From: Longispora albida DSM 44784
Lineage (GTDB): Bacteria > Actinomycetota > Actinomycetes > Mycobacteriales > Micromonosporaceae
DNA length: 64,000 bases
Assembly: GCF_000379825.1 (NCBI RefSeq)
Contig: NZ_KB903820.1
Span: forward strand, 1-64,000
Direction: 5' to 3'
The notes under the pieces were generated by a model, which was given only the letters and a program-made list of their open reading frames with translations, did not search any database and was not told the origin of the DNA. Below are positions 61,112 through 64,000 of the stretch, piece after piece (the first letter of the stretch is position 1; the number at the start of each line of letters is the position of its first letter). Both the position numbers and the translations under genes were made by a program.

Positions 61112-62602
61112 ATGATCGTCTTCCCTGTTGACGATGTCGTCCCCGCTGCCAGCCCGCTGCCCGTCGTCGCGCTGCGTGACCTCTACCCGGAGGCCCTGGC
61201 CATCAGCGGCGACCCGGATCTCGCGGTACTGGAAACCGACGGCGTGCACCCGCTGCTCAGCGCCGTCGCCCGCGCCTTCGCCGATCACCGTCCACTGGTG
61301 CTGTCGCCCGACGCGGTGTGGCTGACCATCGCCCAGGGCCTGGCCCAGCACGTCCGGCTGCACGTCGATGAACTCCGGCCGCACCTCGTGGGCCACGCTG
61401 GCCGCAAACGGCTCACGATCACCACCACCGGCACGGAATCGTGGGACACCTACATCGGCCAGTTCTGCGAACTCCTGGCCGCAGAGGTTCCCGCCGCCGG
61501 AGAGCTCGGCTGTGACTTCTCGACCAGCACGGACACCGACCGCCTCGCGGGCCAGATCGTGGTACTCGACGCCTACTCGCCGTACTTCAGCCTGTGGCTG
61601 GTGTGTATCTGCGGTATCCCGTCGATCACGCTGACCGGTACCACGGAGGACTGGCAGCGGATCCGGGACCGCATTGGCAACCTCGCCACCTTCGGCCTGG
61701 CTGAGTGGCAGCGCTCGCTGGAAGGCATCCTCGACCAGTTCGTGCGCGCGGCGAACGGCGATGTGGACACCGCGTTCTGGCGCAGGATCTACAACCCGGC
61801 CGACGCTTACGGCGGCGATGTCGTCACCGGCTGGATCACCCGTTTCTACCCGTACCTGAAAGGCGCGGGCGCCATCGACGTGCCCAACCCGATGCTGGCC
61901 CTGCCCCTGAACGAACCACGCGACCTCACCACAGAGAGGCGTACCTACAACGGCCCCGGCATCACGACCAGGCAGGTTCCGGCTGTGCTCTCCCAGGTCA
62001 CAGTCAATATCGACGACCGGCCCGGCAGGAAGCTGCGCACTGTCGCCCTGCACGGCGGGCTGGCCGCCGTAGCCCAGGACCCCGATGGCGCGCTCCGCCC
62101 GGTCTCCGGCTGGCACCTCGGACCCGCTGTGACCCCCATCGACCCGGTACTCGACCGGATCGCCGCCGAGCACTCCACCACGCCATCGGCCGGACAAGAA
62201 ACTGCCTTCGGCGGCGACGGCGAGCTGCTGGCAGTGGGCCGCAGGTTCGGCTCCGCTTCGCTGTTCGGCGGCGCCTGGCGGCTGCTGCCAGCGGACGAGC
62301 GGGGCAACGTCGTCGTCGACCAGGAGTCCTGGCGCACCATGACCAAGGCCTTCGCACTGGCAGATGGCCGGTTCGTCGCGGCGTACCAGGACTACGAGAC
62401 CATGAGCACGTACTGGGTCGCCTGCCGGATCCGTGAGTTCGAAGAGGAACCGGGCTATCACGCCTTCGAACTGGCCGAGGACCCCGCCGGCGTCCCGGTC
62501 TACGGGACCTCGCTCGCCGACCTCCTCACCACGGCCCTCGACAACGGCGGCGACATCGAGAGCATGAAGACCGGCAACCTGGCCGACCTGCTCACTGACT
62601 GA
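61112..62602 (+). CDS. DUF4419-containing protein
   Basis: 496 residues from ATG 61112; there is no clear ribosome site, so it may be translated from a leaderless message. The protein matches DUF4419 in order: HPLLSAVARAFADHRPLVLSPD, VWLTIAQGLAQHVRLH, RTYIGQF-like segment, WLVCICGIPSITLTGT, WQRIRDRIGNL, FWRRIYNP, and GWITRFYPYLKGAG. No catalytic role is established for the family. It is divergent from the hydrolase, 87 bp away. Confidence 0.85.
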   Translation: MIVFPVDDVVPAASPLPVVALRDLYPEALAISGDPDLAVLETDGVHPLLSAVARAFADHRPLVLSPDAVWLTIAQGLAQHVRLHVDELRPHLVGHAGRKRLTITTTGTESWDTYIGQFCELLAAEVPAAGELGCDFSTSTDTDRLAGQIVVLDAYSPYFSLWLVCICGIPSITLTGTTEDWQRIRDRIGNLATFGLAEWQRSLEGILDQFVRAANGDVDTAFWRRIYNPADAYGGDVVTGWITRFYPYLKGAGAIDVPNPMLALPLNEPRDLTTERRTYNGPGITTRQVPAVLSQVTVNIDDRPGRKLRTVALHGGLAAVAQDPDGALRPVSGWHLGPAVTPIDPVLDRIAAEHSTTPSAGQETAFGGDGELLAVGRRFGSASLFGGAWRLLPADERGNVVVDQESWRTMTKAFALADGRFVAAYQDYETMSTYWVACRIREFEEEPGYHAFELAEDPAGVPVYGTSLADLLTTALDNGGDIESMKTGNLADLLTD

Positions 62603-62732
62603 ACGCCGGCCAGCCGGGGTGCGTTCTACGATGGGCGGTCACGCGGGCACTGGTCCTGTTCAGGGCCAACCCGCTGCCAGATCCCAGGTCAGCTGCAGGC
62701 GACTGCTATCGGAGCATCAACGACTCGGAACC

Positions 62733-64000
62733 CTAGGGGATCGCGCGCAGCCGGGTCCTGCGGGCCCAGAGCCAGGCGCCCAGCAGGAGCAGGACACCGC
62801 CAGCCAGCACCCCGGCCCCGAGCCACGCGGCCAGCGACGCGGTCCCGCCGGTGCGCGGCAGCTGGGGTGGCGCGGTGGTGGTGGGTACGGAGGTGGGCTC
62901 GGCGGCCGGCGCGGCGGCGACCGTGAGTGTCACCGTCCGCGTCGCGGAGGAGGCGGTGCCTGCAGCCTTGACGGTGAAGGTGCTGGTCCCCGCCGTCGCG
63001 GGGGTGCCGGTGAGGGCCCCTGTTGCCGCGAGCGACAGCCCCGCCGGCAAGGTACCGCTGGTCAGGGTGAACACGATCCCGGAGTCGCCGGCGGCTGCGA
63101 ACGTGAAGCTGTATGCCTGGCCGGCCACCGCGCCCGGCGGGTCAGCCGAGGTGAACACGACGGCCGGGTCGGCCACCACAAGGGTGGCTGGCGTGGTCGC
63201 GGTGAAGCCGTGCGCGTCGGTCACCTTGATGCTGAGGGTGTGTGTCCCGGCCCTGGCGGGGGTGCCCGACAGCACGCCGGCCGAGCTGAACGTGACCCCG
63301 ATCGGCAGCCCGCCGCTGACCAGCGAGTACGTGTACGGGCTCGCGCCCCCGGTCACCGTGAAGGTGTGCGTGCGCGCCTGCCCGGTGTACCACGGTGAGG
63401 GCACGGTCCCCGAGGTGAAGGTGAGGACCGGGGCTGTGATGACGATGGTGACTGTCTTGTCCGCGCCGAAGCCGTGCGCGTCGGTCACCCTGACCGTGAA
63501 CGTGTAGCTGCCCGGGGTGATCGGCGTACCCGACAGCAGCCCAGCCGAACTGAACGACACTCCGGCCGGCAACGCTCCGCTGACCAGTGAGTACGAGTAA
63601 GGCCCGGTGCCGCCGCCCGCCGTGAACATGTGGCTGACCGGGGTGTAGGCCACCACCGGAGACGGTACGGCTCCCGAGGTGAAGGTGATCGCCGGGGGCT
63701 GGACCACGATGGTCACCGGCTGGGTGGCCGTCCCGGCTGCGGCGTCGGTTACCTTGACGGTGAACGTGTAGCTGCCCGGGGTGGCCGGCGTACCCGACAG
63801 GAGCCCAGCCGAGCTGAGCGACACTCCGACCGGCAACGCTCCGCTGACCAGCGAATAGGTGTACGGCCCAGTGCCACCGCCCGCCGTGAACGTGTGGCTG
63901 ATCGCGACGTACGCGGTGACCGGTGAGGCCGGTGCTGCGGACGTGAAGGCGACGGGTTCCGCCGCCACGGCGACCGCAGGGCTGAACAGCACGACGAGAG
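62733..64000 (-). CDS. surface protein with putative Ig-like repeats and LPXTG sorting signal (5' end outside window)
   Basis: The minus frame is open to the window edge; the visible part is 421 residues and starts inside a signal peptide (VVLFSPAVAVAAEP). Four Ig-like (He_PIG type) repeats of about 85 residues follow, each with GTGPYTYSLVSGALP-like and SSAGLLSGTPATPGSYTF-like segments, the first three most alike. A Pro/Thr-rich stretch then leads to LPRTGG, a hydrophobic helix and ARRTRLRAIP, the classic sortase sorting signal. It is anchored to peptidoglycan and displays the repeats; there is no enzymatic domain in view. Confidence 0.88.
   Translation of the reverse strand, partial: LVVLFSPAVAVAAEPVAFTSAAPASPVTAYVAISHTFTAGGGTGPYTYSLVSGALPVGVSLSSAGLLSGTPATPGSYTFTVKVTDAAAGTATQPVTIVVQPPAITFTSGAVPSPVVAYTPVSHMFTAGGGTGPYSYSLVSGALPAGVSFSSAGLLSGTPITPGSYTFTVRVTDAHGFGADKTVTIVITAPVLTFTSGTVPSPWYTGQARTHTFTVTGGASPYTYSLVSGGLPIGVTFSSAGVLSGTPARAGTHTLSIKVTDAHGFTATTPATLVVADPAVVFTSADPPGAVAGQAYSFTFAAAGDSGIVFTLTSGTLPAGLSLAATGALTGTPATAGTSTFTVKAAGTASSATRTVTLTVAAAPAAEPTSVPTTTAPPQLPRTGGTASLAAWLGAGVLAGGVLLLLGAWLWARRTRLRAIP

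Noticed and set aside
1-64000. CRISPR arrays, rRNA genes and replication origins
   Set aside because: No regularly spaced direct repeats, rRNA-like stretches or DnaA-box clusters were seen on either strand.

Overview
The window is very GC-rich, with strong G/C bias at third codon positions, frequent GTG starts and GGAGG-type ribosome binding sites. It encodes AfsR/SARP regulators, a HelR-like RNA polymerase helicase, a secreted ricin-fold lectin and an LPXTG-type surface protein. Together these point to a filamentous actinobacterium (Streptomyces or a relative); genus cannot be settled from the sequence alone.

Left part (1-14810), a worn accessory region. It holds a transposase C terminus, a secreted DUF4434 protein, a small PH-domain membrane protein, an IS3-type transposase scrap and a truncated P-loop kinase. 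A broken class II lanthipeptide locus follows: a C39-peptidase ABC exporter and a LanM that has lost its N-terminal part. LanM is joined almost base to base to a serine recombinase that has lost its C terminus. Upstream lies a small tRNA cluster (Tyr-GTA, Arg-CCG and tRNA-like scraps). Then come an epoxide hydrolase, a MazG-like small protein coupled to an ABC transporter, and an EF-hand protein.

Central part (14918-41182), about 26 kb, is the main interest: an apparently undescribed terpenoid / prenyl-linked sugar locus. One tightly coupled minus-strand operon reads dxs, ispG, polyprenyl diphosphate synthase, ispH, a 2-methylisoborneol-synthase-type cyclase and geranyl diphosphate C-methyltransferase. 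dxr stands alone nearby. A second, highly divergent IspH-like protein keeps the three cluster cysteines but has lost the other active-site residues I could align. Two paralogous HTH-TPR regulators are interleaved. A second operon reads cis-prenyltransferase, a class I terpene-cyclase-like protein with an altered NSE motif, and a P450. A third operon of seven overlapping genes reads a glycosyltransferase-flippase fusion, class III aminotransferase, NAD-dependent epimerase, UbiA-type phosphoribosyltransferase, second glycosyltransferase and two membrane-anchored endonuclease/exonuclease/phosphatase proteins. A MocR-type regulator is divergent from it, with direct repeats in the shared promoter. 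My inference: the MEP genes raise precursor supply, the first two operons make methylated and/or cis-configured terpenoids or a prenyl-phosphate carrier, and the third installs and processes an (amino)pentose on a prenyl phosphate at the membrane.

Right part (41376-64000), ordinary accessory chromosome. It carries a LuxR-type regulator divergent from a secreted lectin, a TrkA-C / CPA2 antiporter pair, an aminoglycoside-phosphotransferase-like protein, a truncated MarR gene, a secreted protein and two large SARP-NB-ARC-TPR regulators. The second of these is divergent from a small cassette (carboxymuconolactone decarboxylase-like, GNAT, DHFR-like, cupin). A HelR-like helicase, a secreted alpha/beta hydrolase, a DUF4419 protein and an Ig-repeat LPXTG protein cut by the window edge complete it.
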